64,000 nucleotides of DNA from Armillaria gallica. Its lineage: Eukaryota > Basidiomycota > Agaricomycetes > Agaricales > Physalacriaceae. Position 1 is the first letter of the stretch. Each line of letters opens with the position of its first letter. Location of the stretch: contig JBANDB010000002.1 in NCBI GenBank assembly GCA_037576215.1, positions 2,604,001 to 2,668,000 on the forward strand, read 5' to 3'. Shown one piece after another: positions 1 to 12,806 of this stretch. Made by a program: the position numbers and the translations under genes. The notes beneath the pieces are model-generated. The model ran no database searches. It saw nothing but the letters and a program-made list of their open reading frames with translations, and was not told the origin of the DNA.

Positions 1-525
1 CTGCCATACACGACTCGGGCGACATCGGTCAAAGCGAGCTTTTTGAGCTCATAGATGGCGATTTGGCGGACTTTTGGCATGACCCACATGTTGGCCAGGC
101 GTAGCACCGAAAGGAACTCCTCTTCGGAAAGCAAGGGAGTATTCTCTCTAGCGTCGAAAAAAATGTCAAAGACAGAATGGGAAGATATGACCCCAGACTC
201 ACAGCCTTGCATCCGTTAATAAAACTCTAAGAAGACATTCGAAGTCTTTGCTCTCCACGCCCTGTAGCTCGATGGGGTGGTCATCATCCGAACCATCCAT
301 TATAGCCCTTTTGGTGTCGGCAGGTAAGGTGAACATGGCCGCAAAAATTTCAGAGGACTTCTCGAAGTGATAACGGGGAATCTGGTATAATTGGCCCCCA
401 ACCTGGACATACGTGCAAACCTCTATTAACGCCACGTTGTGCTGAGTCAAAGGTATACGCACCAGGAAAACAACTGACTGCCAATAAAATTCTGCGCTTC
501 GAGGGTAGCGCGATTCGCTAGCCAT
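1..525 (-). CDS. BTB/POZ domain protein, partial (runs off left edge)
   Basis: BTB-domain protein, first of six related genes in this window; such domains commonly mediate dimerisation and Cullin-3 binding, but the specific role here is unknown. Start ATG at 525-523 (MASESRYPRSAEFYW). Three exons are readable: 463-525, 203-402 and 1-147 (open at the edge), with GT-AG introns 403-462 (GTGCGT donor) and 148-202 (GTGAGT donor). The middle exon holds the family core: VGGQLYQIPRYHFEKSSEIF, a variable acidic stretch, then HPIELQGV and the FECLLRVL helix. The third exon begins the C-terminal helical part (LRLANMWVMPKVR). Intron positions match those of the other five BTB genes. The 3' end lies outside the window, so intactness cannot be judged. 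Confidence 0.85.
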
Positions 526-1096
526 ATTGTTGATTGAGAGGAGAAAACTACAGATAAGGTTGGAACAGGTTAAGTAATTGAGCGACAATTAGGTAACAGT
601 GACAATGAAGGACAAGAAAGGCAAATACACGTGCACATGACCCCGCGCGATTGGACTAAATACAAATGAACGACGCACGAAGCACGAACATGAAGTCGAG
701 TATAAGGTCCCTCAGGTATACCCTGAGCAGATATTAAATTTCCTGTATGTAGACTCAGACACTTTAAGTTCCAGAGCGAAATACTTACATCCTACCTAAA
801 CGAGGGTGGGTATACTCAACTTAGTAACTTTGGAAGCTAGAGATAACAATGTCTTGTCTACTTTGCTAGTGGCTCCTGATGTATCAAGTAGTGATGGAAA
901 CAGTCAAGGTGGAACGGAGTTACAATAGAAATGTATCGACAAACAGTTTATTCGAAGTGATAGACCCCTAGCTTGGAAGTTGTTGGTCACAACTCCTGAA
1001 GCCGTCTCATTGAACATCGCAGGCTTCTGAGAAAGCGGAATAATAAGCGAGGCAATGGTGAAGCATGCTCTGATACGTACCGCAATAATGACTGAA

Positions 1097-1898
1097 TTAC
1101 TTTAGGAAAGATGGCGCTGCAGAAGGAACCTCGTATCCCAATGCAATTGCCCTTCGATAAATTTCGGTAATTTCGGAGCCGAACGCTTGATTCAATTGCA
1201 AGTCAATATTACTATTGCCTCCCTGGCTGGGGATACTAGTCCATGATGAAATACCAGCCTTGTGCTGAATATTCCACAATTTGAACATAGTGTCCACACC
1301 AAGTCGTGTAGATTCCTTCTTGGAAATAGCAGTCTGCCTGCCCGCCAGGTCACGAAGGCCAGATATCGCCCATTCGGCCACGGCCAACTCCCTACCATAA
1401 ATGACTCTTTCAACGGCATCTAACGGGGCGGATTTGGTAAGTTTTTCTAGCGCTGACTTTCGTATCCTTGCCATCCCCCACATATTGGCTAATCGCAAGA
1501 CTGAAAACCATTCATTCTGTTTGAGAGGAGGGCTCTCACTGTAGTTCCGTCAATAGCCATCATTTATTCGTTAGCAGGACTGCTTACAATCCATATGTCA
1601 GCATTACATTCAAAAGAGGCTCGAAATCGTCTTTAGAGATGCCTTGAAGTTCAATCGGGTGCTGGTCGTCGGATCCTTCAACCATAGTCCCCTCTTGAGG
1701 TAGAGTGAACATAGTGGCGAATATTTCGGAGTGCTTTTCAAGGAGGTAACGGGGCATTTGATAGAGAATACCGTCAACCTGAACGAGTCATTATCAATGC
1801 TTAGACCTCTCGTTGGCATAACTGTGACTCACCAAGAGAATTATATGTTGAATATAAAACTCGCTGCTTCGAGGGTACGGTGCGATACTATCGGGCAT
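1097..1898 (-). CDS. BTB/POZ domain protein (232 aa)
   Basis: Second BTB gene, tandem to and same strand as the partial one at the left edge. Exons 1833-1898, 1588-1778 and 1097-1538 join in frame to 232 residues. Exon 1 is MPDSIAPYPRSSEFYIQHI, exon 2 carries VDGILYQMPRYLLEKHSEIF and HPIELQGISKDDFEPLL, exon 3 carries LRLANMWGMARIRKSALEKL and DAVERVIYGREL, a helical C-terminal half typical of the family. Introns are 48-54 bp with GTGAGT/GTAAGC donors and a GCTAAC branch-like site in the second. Product probably cytosolic or nuclear; no signal peptide or membrane segment. Possible ubiquitin-ligase adaptor by family analogy only. Confidence 0.85.
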
Positions 1899-2103
1899 GG
1901 TGAATGACTAGGTGTAAGTGGTTGGCTTGGCCGTAGTCCAACAACGAGTGCTTACGTCTGACATGGGAACGAGAACGCGCAGGGACGCGCCGCATTCTGG
2001 TGGGTCCAGGGTGGATAAACCAAGGGAAGCCGAGTTGGTGGCCTTTGCTGATAAATGTGTGGCTGTGCTATCGTGCTGCTTGATCGTGCACGCTCACCGT
2101 CGA

Positions 2104-2908
2104 ATGCTGCAGACAGGGTCAGACTCCTCTTGTGCTATTCGCGATTCAAGATATTATTGGAGCGATGTGATTTTTCAGGTAAGAATTGAACTTGTACCAG
2201 TTTATTTACAGATCAGCCTAAGATTTTAAGGTCGAAAACCGTCTCTTTAAAATACCTTCACAATATTTCGTGCAGCACTCTGAGATATTCGGCGACACCT
2301 TTAGCTTACCCCAGGGAAATAAAAGTCCTGAAGGGCTCAGTGATGAGAACCCTGTGGTGTTGTCCCAAGTCAGCGCCATTGATTTTGAACATCTACTTGA
2401 CATCATATATCCTCAGTGAGATCTTCACTCCCTATGTGCGTTGTTGACAAAAACCGACTCATTCTTTAGAAAAATTCCGCAGGACTATTCTGCGTTTAGC
2501 AAAAACCAATGGATCTCGGTTCTAAGGCTGTCTACAATGTGGCACCTTTCCGACATCCGTCAACTAGCAATCAAATACCTCCAACAAGATGCCAAATTGG
2601 ACGCCGTAGAGCGAGTAGTCCTCGCGAAGGCTTACTCTGTTTCATTGTGGTTTCGCGCCGGCTATCTTAGCCTTGTGAAGCGCGCACAGCCACTATCAGT
2701 AGAAGAAGCTGAACAGATTGGGTTCCAATCGGCCATCCAGGTCTATCAGGTGCGCGAGGACGCTGTGGTGAAACAGGCGGGAAACAGGGGATATACGAAG
2801 TATAATGGGACATTAACGGACCATGATGTCCAGGTCATGTTTGACAAGGTTTTCCAGGAGGAGTTCAGGCTTGCAGATGCCGCGAGCCAAAGATATCTTG
2901 ATGTCTGA
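2104..2908 (+). CDS. BTB/POZ domain protein (232 aa)
   Basis: Third BTB gene, divergent from the one ending its 5' side at 1898, leaving about 200 bp of shared promoter. Exons 2104-2178, 2231-2415 and 2470-2908 give 232 residues. Exon 1 ends DSRYYWSDVIFQ; exon 2 begins VENRLFKIPSQYFVQHSEIF and ends LLDIIYPQ; exon 3 begins KIPQDYSAFSKNQWISVLRL and contains DAVERVVLAKAYSVSLW. The ATG at 2104 was preferred over a longer upstream frame because the protein then starts like its paralogues. Same intron phases as its relatives. BTB proteins usually act as oligomerisation and Cullin-3 adaptor modules; no direct function can be assigned. Confidence 0.82.
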
Positions 2909-3157
2909 CATTGGTACTTTTCGCTTCTGACCTGGCCTATATGTAAAACATTACAATTTCTTGGTTTACGTTAGCCTTGAGCGCGTGTTTTGCTGTCAGA
3001 TTCGCTGACTCACCCCAAGCTCGACTTCGAACGTATTCTGGAGCACGTGTTGGCTTAATTGTCTTCTTTGTACGATGTTTTCCCAGATACTTTGCACATT
3101 TTCGATGGTATGTGACAAGAATTATGAGCTTAAAGTCTGCTTAGTATCTCTTAGCTA

Positions 3158-4106
3158 ATGATAGCTGCGGTTTCTTTGGTGTTGAACGTCAAAGCGTATG
3201 GGCATCGGCTTCCGGCAGCAGCAAAGTCTCTCATCTTCAATACTAACGACAACTCGGCGCGCCAGACCGTACACAATAGCGCTTTTTACTGGGCGAATGC
3301 AATCATTCTGGTGCGTCAACTCAGATGAGCAAGGTTTCTTTGATGTTCAACGTAGGTCACAGGTGGGGACCCAGGTATTCAAAGTGCCGATACGCGATTT
3401 CGAGGAATCCGCATTTTGGAAAGAGCTGGATCTAGCTGGAGGCAAAGGCTCTCGCGACGATGATCCGATTGTTTTGGAAGGCGTCTCCTCAGCAGAGTTT
3501 GAAAGCCTACTGCGAGTCATACATATGCAGTAGGTGTTTCTTTTGACGAGTCATATATTTTCTGAGTCGAACCGCCGTAGATATAGCGACAGCGGGAAAC
3601 TCGAATTGCAAGTGTTGATTAGCGCGTTGAAACTGTCTACCAGTTGGCAACTCGTTGACGCTCGCAACAAAACCATACAGCAGCTACACCCTATGATTTC
3701 TACCAACTTCGCTATGCTTGTTGATCTTGGCACCACGTATTTTGTTCTCCCTTGGCTGCAACTAGGCCTGTATAAACTCGTTGAACGCGGGACACGTATC
3801 ACAGACGCCGAAGCGACGTATTTTCGTCGGGACTCCATTCTCAAAGTATGGGAAGCCCAAGAGAGGGTCAGAGAAGGAGGGTCTGATCCATTGAACACGG
3901 TGTTCGACGTTTTCAATGCAGAGATCCGGAAAGTTGAAAGAGAATCTAATGTTTACGGTGCCGTTACGGTATTTGGGTGGCCGCCGGAAAGGTCGCTTGT
4001 GAGAACCGCTGCTGCGACGACTGGTGCAAGAGCAATCATCTCACCCTCGTACGGGTACAGTCAGCGAAGACAGGTCCCATTAACTCCGTCGTTACGTAGG
4101 TATTGA
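3158..4106 (+). CDS. BTB/POZ domain protein, divergent member (281 aa)
   Basis: Fourth BTB gene, downstream of and same strand as the previous one. Exons 3158-3310, 3363-3529 and 3581-4106 join in frame to 281 residues. Exon 1 has a longer N-terminus than the paralogues and ends with the family signature FYWANAIIL; exon 2 begins VGTQVFKVPIRDFEESAFW and ends LLRVIHMQ; exon 3 carries LISALKLSTSWQLVDARNKTIQQL and a longer, Ser/Thr/Arg-rich tail ending SLRRY. The start at 3158 is inferred because it is the in-frame ATG for the conserved exon 1 frame; the more obvious ATG at 3198 lies in another frame. The most divergent paralogue here, with a shortened acidic loop. Confidence 0.75.
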
Positions 4107-4435
4107 AAGGAAAATGGGAGATGATAACGACGTTGATTTTGTGGAAAGGAATAATCCATACCAACGATGACTTCAAAAGCTGCGCAATTCGGCAGCTAGA
4201 CCGCCCGTTTGGGCACACTAGAGTAAGACAATAGACGCTAGGAAAGCGCCCATTACAATAAAAACATGCATGTGCCAGCTCAGGCTCCGAGAATCCACTT
4301 GTGACAGCTTCTCTCTCCACCGTAATTGCATGGAGCTTCCGTTTGGCATTCGTATAACATAACGCAGCACCGATATTTTTATACTAACCAAGTCGTCTGT
4401 ATACTAGGATTATTGCGACAAAGATGAGTAAAATT

Positions 4436-5355
4436 TCATACGGTAGTCTCCGAAAGCTTTCTCTTCTTACACAGACATGGGCTGCTCTCCGTGTAGCTGA
4501 ACCTAATCTTCCCCGCTGGGGCTGTGGGTATGCCTAGATAGTATATTCATGAACAAAAATAACATCAACATTGAATCCATACTTACTAGAAGGCGGAGAA
4601 GACGGTGGAGTGTACGGCGGACCGAGATACGTGATTTTGTCCAGCTCCACGTCGAAAAAGTCTGCCATGTTATCCTCCAACCGACGGATCACCCGGTGAA
4701 GATGTCCTGAAACTGACACGTAGTGTCCTACGCGGGGATCAGGCATTTTAGCACCTAAGCATTGCGCCGTGACTGTAGAGAAACAACGGATGGGCAGCGT
4801 CGACTTGGTCTTGCAGTTCTTAAGCGCGTGGACGTAAGTCTCGGGAGCGAGATGGAAAGTTTTGTCAGTGCTGTTGACGCTGGTTACGATACCAGAGACG
4901 CTGACAAAGGGCCGATATTTGACATCGGCGATGTCCTTCACGGCGGCTGGGATAATCTGCGAGCGAAATGATCAGCTCTTGCGGTGCGTGTAAAGCATCA
5001 AACTTGAGACTCACTGACACAATGTCTCCCACCAAGACATACTTTTCCTTAGATAAACCATCCAAAACCGCTACACTGGACACCTCGTGCTCCATTCTTG
5101 CAATCTATAGAGTTCAGTGAGCGATAGAGATGGTCAGAGTAAGTGAACACTTACATTCACATGAACAAAGTATACTCCGACTTGCTCAAAAGAGAGTTCA
5201 CTGGCATTGTAGTAGCGAAGAGAGGCAAGACCAGGATCGGGTCCGTGCGTATCCTGGAAGTAGAGATGGGCGTCGAAGAGCACGGTTTTAGAATTTTCAA
5301 TTGCACGGGGATTTTCAAGGACAGCGATAGCTGATAATGAAGCGCAGCCAGTCAT
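4436..5355 (-). CDS. Conserved orphan protein, possible OB-fold (252 aa)
   Basis: Function not recognised. Exons 5155-5355, 5015-5104, 4587-4956 and 4436-4533 join with consistent phases to 252 residues. It begins MTGCASLSAIAVLENPRAIE and contains beta-rich stretches (VLFDAHLYFQD, VGVYFVHVNV, KYVLVGDIVS, FVSVSGIVTSV, VGHYVSVSGHLHRV, FFDVELDKITYLG) spaced like one or two OB-folds, so a nucleic-acid-binding role is possible but only inferred. The C-terminus ends with a basic KKRKL cluster that could be a nuclear signal. The last exon depends on the choice of the acceptor at 4534-4535; without it the frame stops at 4534. I remember similar unnamed proteins from mushrooms but cannot name a family. 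Confidence 0.6.
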
Positions 5356-7082
5356 GATGATGTTTTCCAGTGGGGCCGGGGATGAAGTGGAGTGCAGACG
5401 TGGGCGGAAGATTCGGAGCGTATTTAAATCAGGTACGTCTGCACCGCGCAATCAGCCTTTGAATAGATCCCTGCGGTTGGCTTGGCCTTCGGAAGATCAG
5501 AAAAAGGTGTCTGCGATACAGCGAAATGTACATCAGACCACCAGCTCACGACAGGCCTGGACACCATCGTAATCGTTCGCCGCAGACGATTCCTCTACAC
5601 CCCATTGGAAGGAAAGACGGCGACGAAGGTTGGTCGTGTGTTTGACAGTGAGAAACATAGCCTCGTGACCGTGTTGCGGACAGTCGGTGCTTCCATTAGA
5701 GTGAAATTCTTGCTGGTGCCGGATACCAGGTGAGAAGGCAATTAGCCCACGTATCCTGATCATGCTGGACCAAACAGACCGCTTCTCGAATAATGAAGGG
5801 CCTTTTCGTTAGAAATTTGGAGGCATTTAACTCGATGTCAACATTGTCGCAATGTAGTAATAATACTGAGGGTCCAGATTATAATAAGTCATTCAGCTCT
5901 TAAAAACCGAGAGAATCGACCACTTCACATTCTTCACTTGACGCGAGCAATACACCTTGTGATGGAATAACGACATATACTGACAGAAACATGACAGGGA
6001 TGCCTTGAAGCAACCAAAGCTGCCGTCACTAGATAGGTTTCTGTTCTGATGGCGGGTGGCGGACAAGCGGACAACTACCATTGAGTGTTGATCCTGAGAC
6101 TTTCAATAGCGACGCTAGTGAAACGGATTAACAGAAAACACTCGTATCCAGAAGAAACCAGTGTGCAAGTTAATCGTTTCGGTATAAGGTCATAGGCAGA
6201 AATGTTTGGCTTGAGCAAGACGTCACAGATTTTCAAAATGCCTGAAAGACGGCCGATCTTCGGAATGGCTGTGTAAACGAATGAGACCACGGGAATGGAA
6301 GAAATGGATGTTCAGTCAAAACTCGACATACGCGTGGTACTGACAGGTTTATCCATCGTATGTTGATATCCAACACCTAGACATCTTCTGATTTTCTCTG
6401 ACGGATAGCACCCGGCAATCTTTCACACATTCCCTCCCAAAGTTTATGCATCTTCGCGACTACGAGCCCTCCGTTTGCAAGGTGTTGAAATCATAAAGCT
6501 TAGGACTTCGTCAATCAAACAGTCAGGCAGACTAGAGGGGCAGGTTTGCACTCAGGTAAACAGCTATCCATAAGTTATCTGCGATTAAACGATAACTCAA
6601 CCGACGATCGATTGAAACTTGAAGAACACAGCGTACTCTGGGAAGATTGACTGGAAGAAGTTTCCTGATAAATATATACTCATCCCTAGCATGACGGAGG
6701 AAATATGGATCTATTCTTCGAAAAATTTCAGTACGCGCAGAAGTGATAATCTTGAAACAGAACTGAGAGGAAAGAGCAGGAAGGAGCAAGGAAGAAGCAA
6801 CAGAGGCAGGCCGCGCGGCACGGGGGGAGAGTATCTCACGGTCACGGTATAGATCCGGCCCGCAGTATCCGTGGCTCAGTCACGGGAGGCCCGGGCTGCT
6901 TCGTTGAAACTTGACTCCTCTGTCTTTCACACCATTCACTGAAGTACCGTTTCGCTGCAGTAACGGAATCTTGACCATAATTGTCGGACGGATAATAGTA
7001 TTCTCTTGGACTCTGGTAAAACATTCTGTTCCCGAAATCCTGCTGTATTCAAGTCTCCTTTTCAGCCGAAAACGTTCCCTAC
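5356..7082. other. Intergenic stretch, no supported gene
   Basis: About 1.7 kb between the orphan OB-like gene and the first F-box gene. It holds only short open frames (for example a basic one around 5.48-5.73 kb) with no recognisable domain, no consistent splice continuation and no BTB or F-box relic that I could see. Confidence 0.5.
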
Positions 7083-7931
7083 ATGATTTCCTTTCCTCCA
7101 GAACTTATGCTGGTGATCTTTGGATACCTGGAAGGCTGTCATACTTCTCTGGAAGCGTGCTGTTTTGTCTGTCGCGCTTGGCGCCTACTTGTCCAGCCCC
7201 TAGTTTTCGCCCACCTCTCCCTTTCTCAATTTCACTCCCGGGCCTGGAATCGGAAATTTGCTGCATACCCTCATCTCGCCTGCTGGGTGACCCACCTCGA
7301 TATTGGGGGCGGGGACTGTGGACAATTACAGATTCTGTCGTCATGTCGCTCCCTTCTCGACGACCCCGCGACCTTGGAGCTCATACGCCAGTTGCTTAAT
7401 GTTAAATCACTGAAAGTACACGATTTATGTTCTCTAACAAAGGCGGCAATTGAGGTGCTATGCCATTTTTCACAGCTGGAATCTCTGGAGATATGTAATG
7501 TGCCTTTCGAACAACCGGAAGATTTATTGGGTTTCACATCGCAAATGGTCGACCTGAAGAACCTCACTATCGGCAACATTAGAATCGGAGGTTTCCATCA
7601 AGATCAAAGCAGAAGGATCGGGTCTGTACTTCGTCGCCATGTTGACGCTGTCCCCAAACGTCTCAGGAGTCTCAACCTCCAAGACGTCACACAGAGCCTA
7701 TATATCTTGTCGTGGCTTTCAGGATCAGCTTTCGATCTCAGCGGTCTGAATGAGCTCAGATTGTCATCGAGATGCTCGCTGACGGGACGATATCATGAAC
7801 CACCCAATTTCTCCCCTTATGTCGCACCTTTTCTCAGGACGGTTGGGGCTGGAATCAAACATCTACTTCTTGACATGGAGATGCCCGGCTCCCGCCAACC
7901 ATATGAAATCAACCACATGTTAAGTATGTGA
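7083..7931 (+). other. First exon region of the F-box gene, leading into its intron
   Basis: The coding exon runs 7083-7923; the donor GTATGT is at 7924 and the frame would stop at 7931 if not spliced. This marks why the gene should be read as two exons and not as two separate proteins. Confidence 0.6.
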
Positions 7932-8489
7932 CCGTTTCTTTAATCACCATCATCGCTAACTGTTGGCGCAGACTATTACATCTCAACAGCAGCGTTGAAA
8001 AGCTTTACTGCATTAGAAACCCTAGACATTCGCTCAGAAAGTCCTCACGCCCTAAATGATGCCTCGTGTCTAGGCGACATCCAGCGCCTCCTTCATCGCG
8101 TTACGTTTGCAAAACTTTGGAAGATTCGCATCACGATGCGTTTCGTATTGCATAGGGCCAAAGATTTCCCATTCTACCAGGATCTCCCCTTTTGGGCCGA
8201 CCTCGACAGCCTTCTTAGTAGTCCAAATTTTCCCTCTCTGCTCCGGGCCGTCTTCATCGTTGAAATCGATGATGAATATTGGTCTTATTTCGAGACAGGG
8301 TACACCACCGAATCGCAGGGTCCTGACCCTGATGAGCCTGAAATTTATCCCATACCTCCAGAAGTGACTGAGCATCCTGGGCCAGCTGATCCCCCTACAA
8401 TGGATGATGTCGTCGCCATGATCACGAAGAAAATGCCGACCGTGGCATCCTGCGGCTTTTTGGAGTTTCACTCTTTCAAAAAATGGTGA
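7083..8489 (+). CDS. F-box protein, family 1, intact (452 aa)
   Basis: Likely substrate-recognition subunit of an SCF ubiquitin ligase. Exons 7083-7923 and 7972-8489 join in frame to 452 residues. The N-terminus is an F-box: ISFPPELMLVIFGYLEG followed by ACCFVCRAWRLLVQPLVF. The rest is an irregular leucine-rich array (KSLKVHDLCSL, LESLEICNVPF, LKNLTIGNIRI, LRSLNLQDVTQSLYILSWL) and a conserved C-terminal end (VVAMITKKMPTVASCGFLEF). It is the only intact member of a three-gene family here; relatives at 12.8-14.2 kb (-) and 14.6-16.0 kb (+) carry stop codons. The substrate is unknown. Confidence 0.85.
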
Positions 8490-8649
8490 CGGTGATAATG
8501 AAAGTGATACCGGCGGACCATCGTTGTAGTACTAGTATTAAATGAGTTGATGTCGATTTCCTTCCCTAAATATCAGATACATTCCGAAGCCGTTCCTCTT
8601 TCTTTCTCAAGTCGAAATTGGCCAGGACATGTTTTCACGGATTACCGTT

Positions 8650-8915
8650 TAGTTCGCCTTGCGCCGACTTAGCTGGTGCATTCGATGTCATTAAACAATG
8701 ATACATGCCGCTACTGGTAGATCTAGGACCGTGTGTCGTGAACAATCTATCAGACCCACTGCCCCTCAGCATCTTCGAAACCGCAAGTGACACCTGGAAT
8801 CAAACTTAAAGCCTCCACAGTGAGGAGAATATCCAACGTCAATCGACGTTGACGAAAGATCGCGATATCGTCTTCAACACTGTGGCGGCACCCCGAGGTT
8901 ATAGTCCCAACACAA
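8650..8915 (+). pseudogene. Relic of a family-2 F-box gene (N-terminal fragment)
   Basis: This stretch aligns by eye with the 5' part of the intact F-box gene at 54580-56010. Shared blocks include ccgtgtgtcgt, cctcagcatcttc, gaggagaatatcc and the WRRHIDA-coding region around 8885. The reading frame contains a stop after about 30 codons (aatcaaacttaaagcc) and indels shift the F-box motif (the RRISHVNRRWRKIA segment is readable only as out-of-frame DNA). No homology continues beyond about 8915. It is therefore a dead, truncated copy about 46 kb from its intact relatives. Confidence 0.75.
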
Positions 8916-9489
8916 GACTCGTTAGCCTGCATTGAAGAGACAAGTCACTCGCATTCGTACTATTTCATCAGTCACCGTGAGTTTTTCCCTTCGATAGTAT
9001 GCTCGGTCTGCTAGTTATGTTTTTTTAGCCAACTCTGCAGGAAGGAGATATATGCGCTGGCGATCATACATGATGACTCTTGGATTTCACACACAACTGG
9101 TTCCCATCGTTAAATGCATTCACGCAGAATGAGCCTGACGTGCCGTATCTTTACCACTTCAACAGTGTGGTTCCTGTTCTGTGTAGACAAATTTAAATTA
9201 TTCGCCGTGTCAACGGAACACCGTCTTCAATTATGACTGACTTTATCTTTGCCTGACGGGATAACCCGAGCTGACTTTTGCGACGCTCGAGACGAATGAT
9301 ATTCATTTAAGGGAACAGGTAAGCGCCCGAGACACCTGACAACTGCTGCCAAATGGGACTGTTAATAGGATTCGAACTGTGAATTGCAGTGGCTCAAGGC
9401 AAACACATTTTCGCGTGGTACTCCCTTTATCTTCTGAGCCAGGAGATAGTACGTATCATTTGTTCCTTGTATTTCAAGTACTCATTACA
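8916..9489. other. Intergenic stretch, nothing recognised
   Basis: No gene, RNA or repeat could be supported between the F-box relic and the HET-type pseudogene. Confidence 0.45.
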
Positions 9490-11273
9490 ATGACACGAAC
9501 ACTATCTAGGTCGTATACCAAAGTTGCGCTTTGCCGCGACGTCATGCAGTATTATTGGGACCATGAGTCAAGACGTCTAAGGGTAAGTCAGTCGGCAAGT
9601 AAGCAGGAGGGAAATTGCTAACATATTTTTAGCATCTCTCTCTTCCCGAAGTCACAATCTCTACCTTCACTGAGACGGGCGTTGTGGAATCGTCAATCAT
9701 CGTTCCAAAACAACGAGCGTACACCGGTAGAAGGCCCGTGATAGCATCTCGCCTTGCTGACACTCCTTGCGCTACCCTCGGCATTCAGGGTCTCATGGAT
9801 CAGCTCAACACCACACTCGGAACATCATACAGTCTGGACAACCCATTCCTCTCCTCCATTCTTGAAGAATGTATCGCAAACGATTGCGACTTTGGCATGG
9901 CATATGGCCGCCTTCGTGTAATATGGTACACCGGAAACTGGACCACCATACTAGATGTACTCTGCAGAAGAGAAGAGGAGGACCAGGAGAGGCGACAAAA
10001 AGCAGTCATTGGTAACCGAATCGTCCATGCACGGTTGGCACCTCGACGTGTCTGGGATTTATATAGCAATCGGGTGGTGCCATACTGGATCATGGATCTT
10101 CATTCTAATATCCGGTGGCCTCGGCCGATATCGCATGCGTGGGTGGACAAGAAGGATCGCGCTGCTGTGCTGACACCCATCAACGGATACGAATAGCCCG
10201 TTCCCATACCAAAGGATGTCGACCTCAACCTGATCCGCATCGAGATGCTCAATCTTGGAGCAGAGTATGCATGGTTGGACGTTCTCTGTTTGAGACAGGT
10301 GGGCGGACGGAGGGAGGACTTGCGCACAGAAGAGTGGAAGGTGGACGGCCCACCATCGGAACAGTGTATCGAGGCAAAAATGTGGCGTGTTACTTGAGTA
10401 GGCTGGGTCGGCCTTTGACTTTGAAGGAGGGCGACTTGGACAGTGATCGGTCATGGTTTAGACGTGCTTGGACACTACAGGAGGTTGGTGAGGACAGGGT
10501 GATTGCCGGGTACACGCTGGCTGGACCACTGCATGCTGAGTTTAAGGACAGGAAGTATGAGACTGAGCTGCTGACCAGATTTCACAAACAACTGCAGTCT
10601 ACGCATGAAATGACATTCTGGGTGCCTGAGGCACTGAAGGAGATGCGGAAAAGAGTGTCGACGAACCCAGTGGATAAGATTGCGGGACTGGCATTTCTGA
10701 TGGACTTTGACACGATACCGGCATACCACGAGAGCGAGTCTCTCAAGCAGGCATGGACAGCATTTGCGAATTCGATGGATGAGGATTGTCGGGGGAAGTT
10801 GTTCTTCTTATGTGCTGAACCGGGGAATACAGGCAGAAAATGGCGACCATCGTGGGACCAGGTTATGACGAAGCCTATGCCCGCATATGAGCTTAACCCC
10901 CGGATCGGTGTTAGTCAGGATGAGACAGGGGATCGATGAAGATTCGTGTGATGCGGAGTGCATTGAAGGAAGGGTGCAGGGGTTGGCTGTTGTTGAAGAG
11001 GATGATCGGTACGGAGTGTTGATTGTTGAAGACGATGGTGGGATAGCACAATTCAAGGTCACCGCTGCCCACACGTACCCGATACTTGAAGACACTTACA
11101 CAATGATCTACACCTGCAAATTTGTGGGTTCACGGGGCCATGGTTGGGTTGTTGGGCGGAGCCTACCAGGGGGAAAGTTTGAGAAAGTAGCGACACTGGA
11201 AATTTCTCATGAAGAACAGCGCAGTTTAAAGGCTGTGGATAGTTTTGAAAGGCATCGGTATATTCTTGTTTGA
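9490..11273 (+). pseudogene. HET-domain (heterokaryon incompatibility-like) gene, inactivated
   Basis: The HET signature is clear: ISHAWV near 10125, then NLGAEYAWLDVLCLRQ near 10250 and SWFRRAWTLQEVG near 10450. HET-domain proteins act in fungal self/non-self recognition and programmed cell death. The first exon (MTRTLSRSYTKVALCRDVMQ, from 9490) splices at about 9582 to HLSLPEVTISTFTETG. Three lesions break it: a TAG at 10194-10196 where the context PINGYE.PVPIPKD expects a tryptophan codon; a one-base frameshift near 10345 (EEWKVDG then PTIGTVYRGKNV in another frame); and a further frame change near 10900-10935 before EGRVQGLAVVEEDD. The C-terminal portion to 11273 is otherwise preserved, suggesting fairly recent loss. 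Confidence 0.85.
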
Positions 11274-11647
11274 GAGTACACATTGCATAGTAATGTTGGG
11301 AATAGACGTCGGCAGGCGCAAAGGACGTGACGGAGATGGCTCGAATGAACGTATATTGGTGGACAGATACGTAGGTGATGGTGGTACGAAGCCAAGAAGC
11401 GGTAGTGATCGTACGAAAATCAAAATAATGTAAAACAAAAGACGGCGTAGCCGTCGGCCCAGTGGCTGTGAAACCATAATCCTCAACAAGTAGATCTTCT
11501 GGACACAAGTAGCCATATAAGTTTCAACGCATGCCTGGACTCCAGCTCGACAGCCACGTTCCTCGTCACCACCATGCGCTTATGACGGTTCGCCGATAAT
11601 AAACCACTAGTTTGCCATCTTTCCTGGGTAGAGGCATCATCACTTGT
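11274..11647. other. Gap between two pseudogenes
   Basis: About 370 bp with only low-complexity open frames on both strands. No supported feature. Confidence 0.4.
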
Positions 11648-12524
<877 letters not shown>

Positions 12525-12806
12525 GCCTGTACAGAGGTGAGCGGTTCATTTCAAGGAGAGGAATGGGTGCATACCATGGTGGAAATGTACAAGTGCCGGA
12601 GCGTTATCGAAGAGTAGAAGCCAACACTTCGCTAACCTTAAGGAAATAGGAAGTCGAACAAGGAAACGCAGAAGTCTAGCCGAATACATGAGTGTTTCTC
12701 CCCGCTGTATCTTGTCATAGGTGTCCGACATCGAGGAATCGGTAGCAAAATTTATACGTAATATCCTATAGACTAGTCGATGAAAATTCACATTATCGGT
12801 ATTGAA
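12525..12806. other. Short gap, nothing recognised
   Basis: Contains only short open frames without domain similarity. Confidence 0.4.

Noticed and set aside
3198..3533. A separate 111-aa protein from the ATG at 3198
   Set aside because: The conserved BTB exon 1 lies in another frame starting at 3158; the apparent ORF crosses an intron.
5482..5733. Basic 83-aa open frame upstream of the F-box gene
   Set aside because: No motif, paralogue or splice continuation, and an equally long frame runs antisense.
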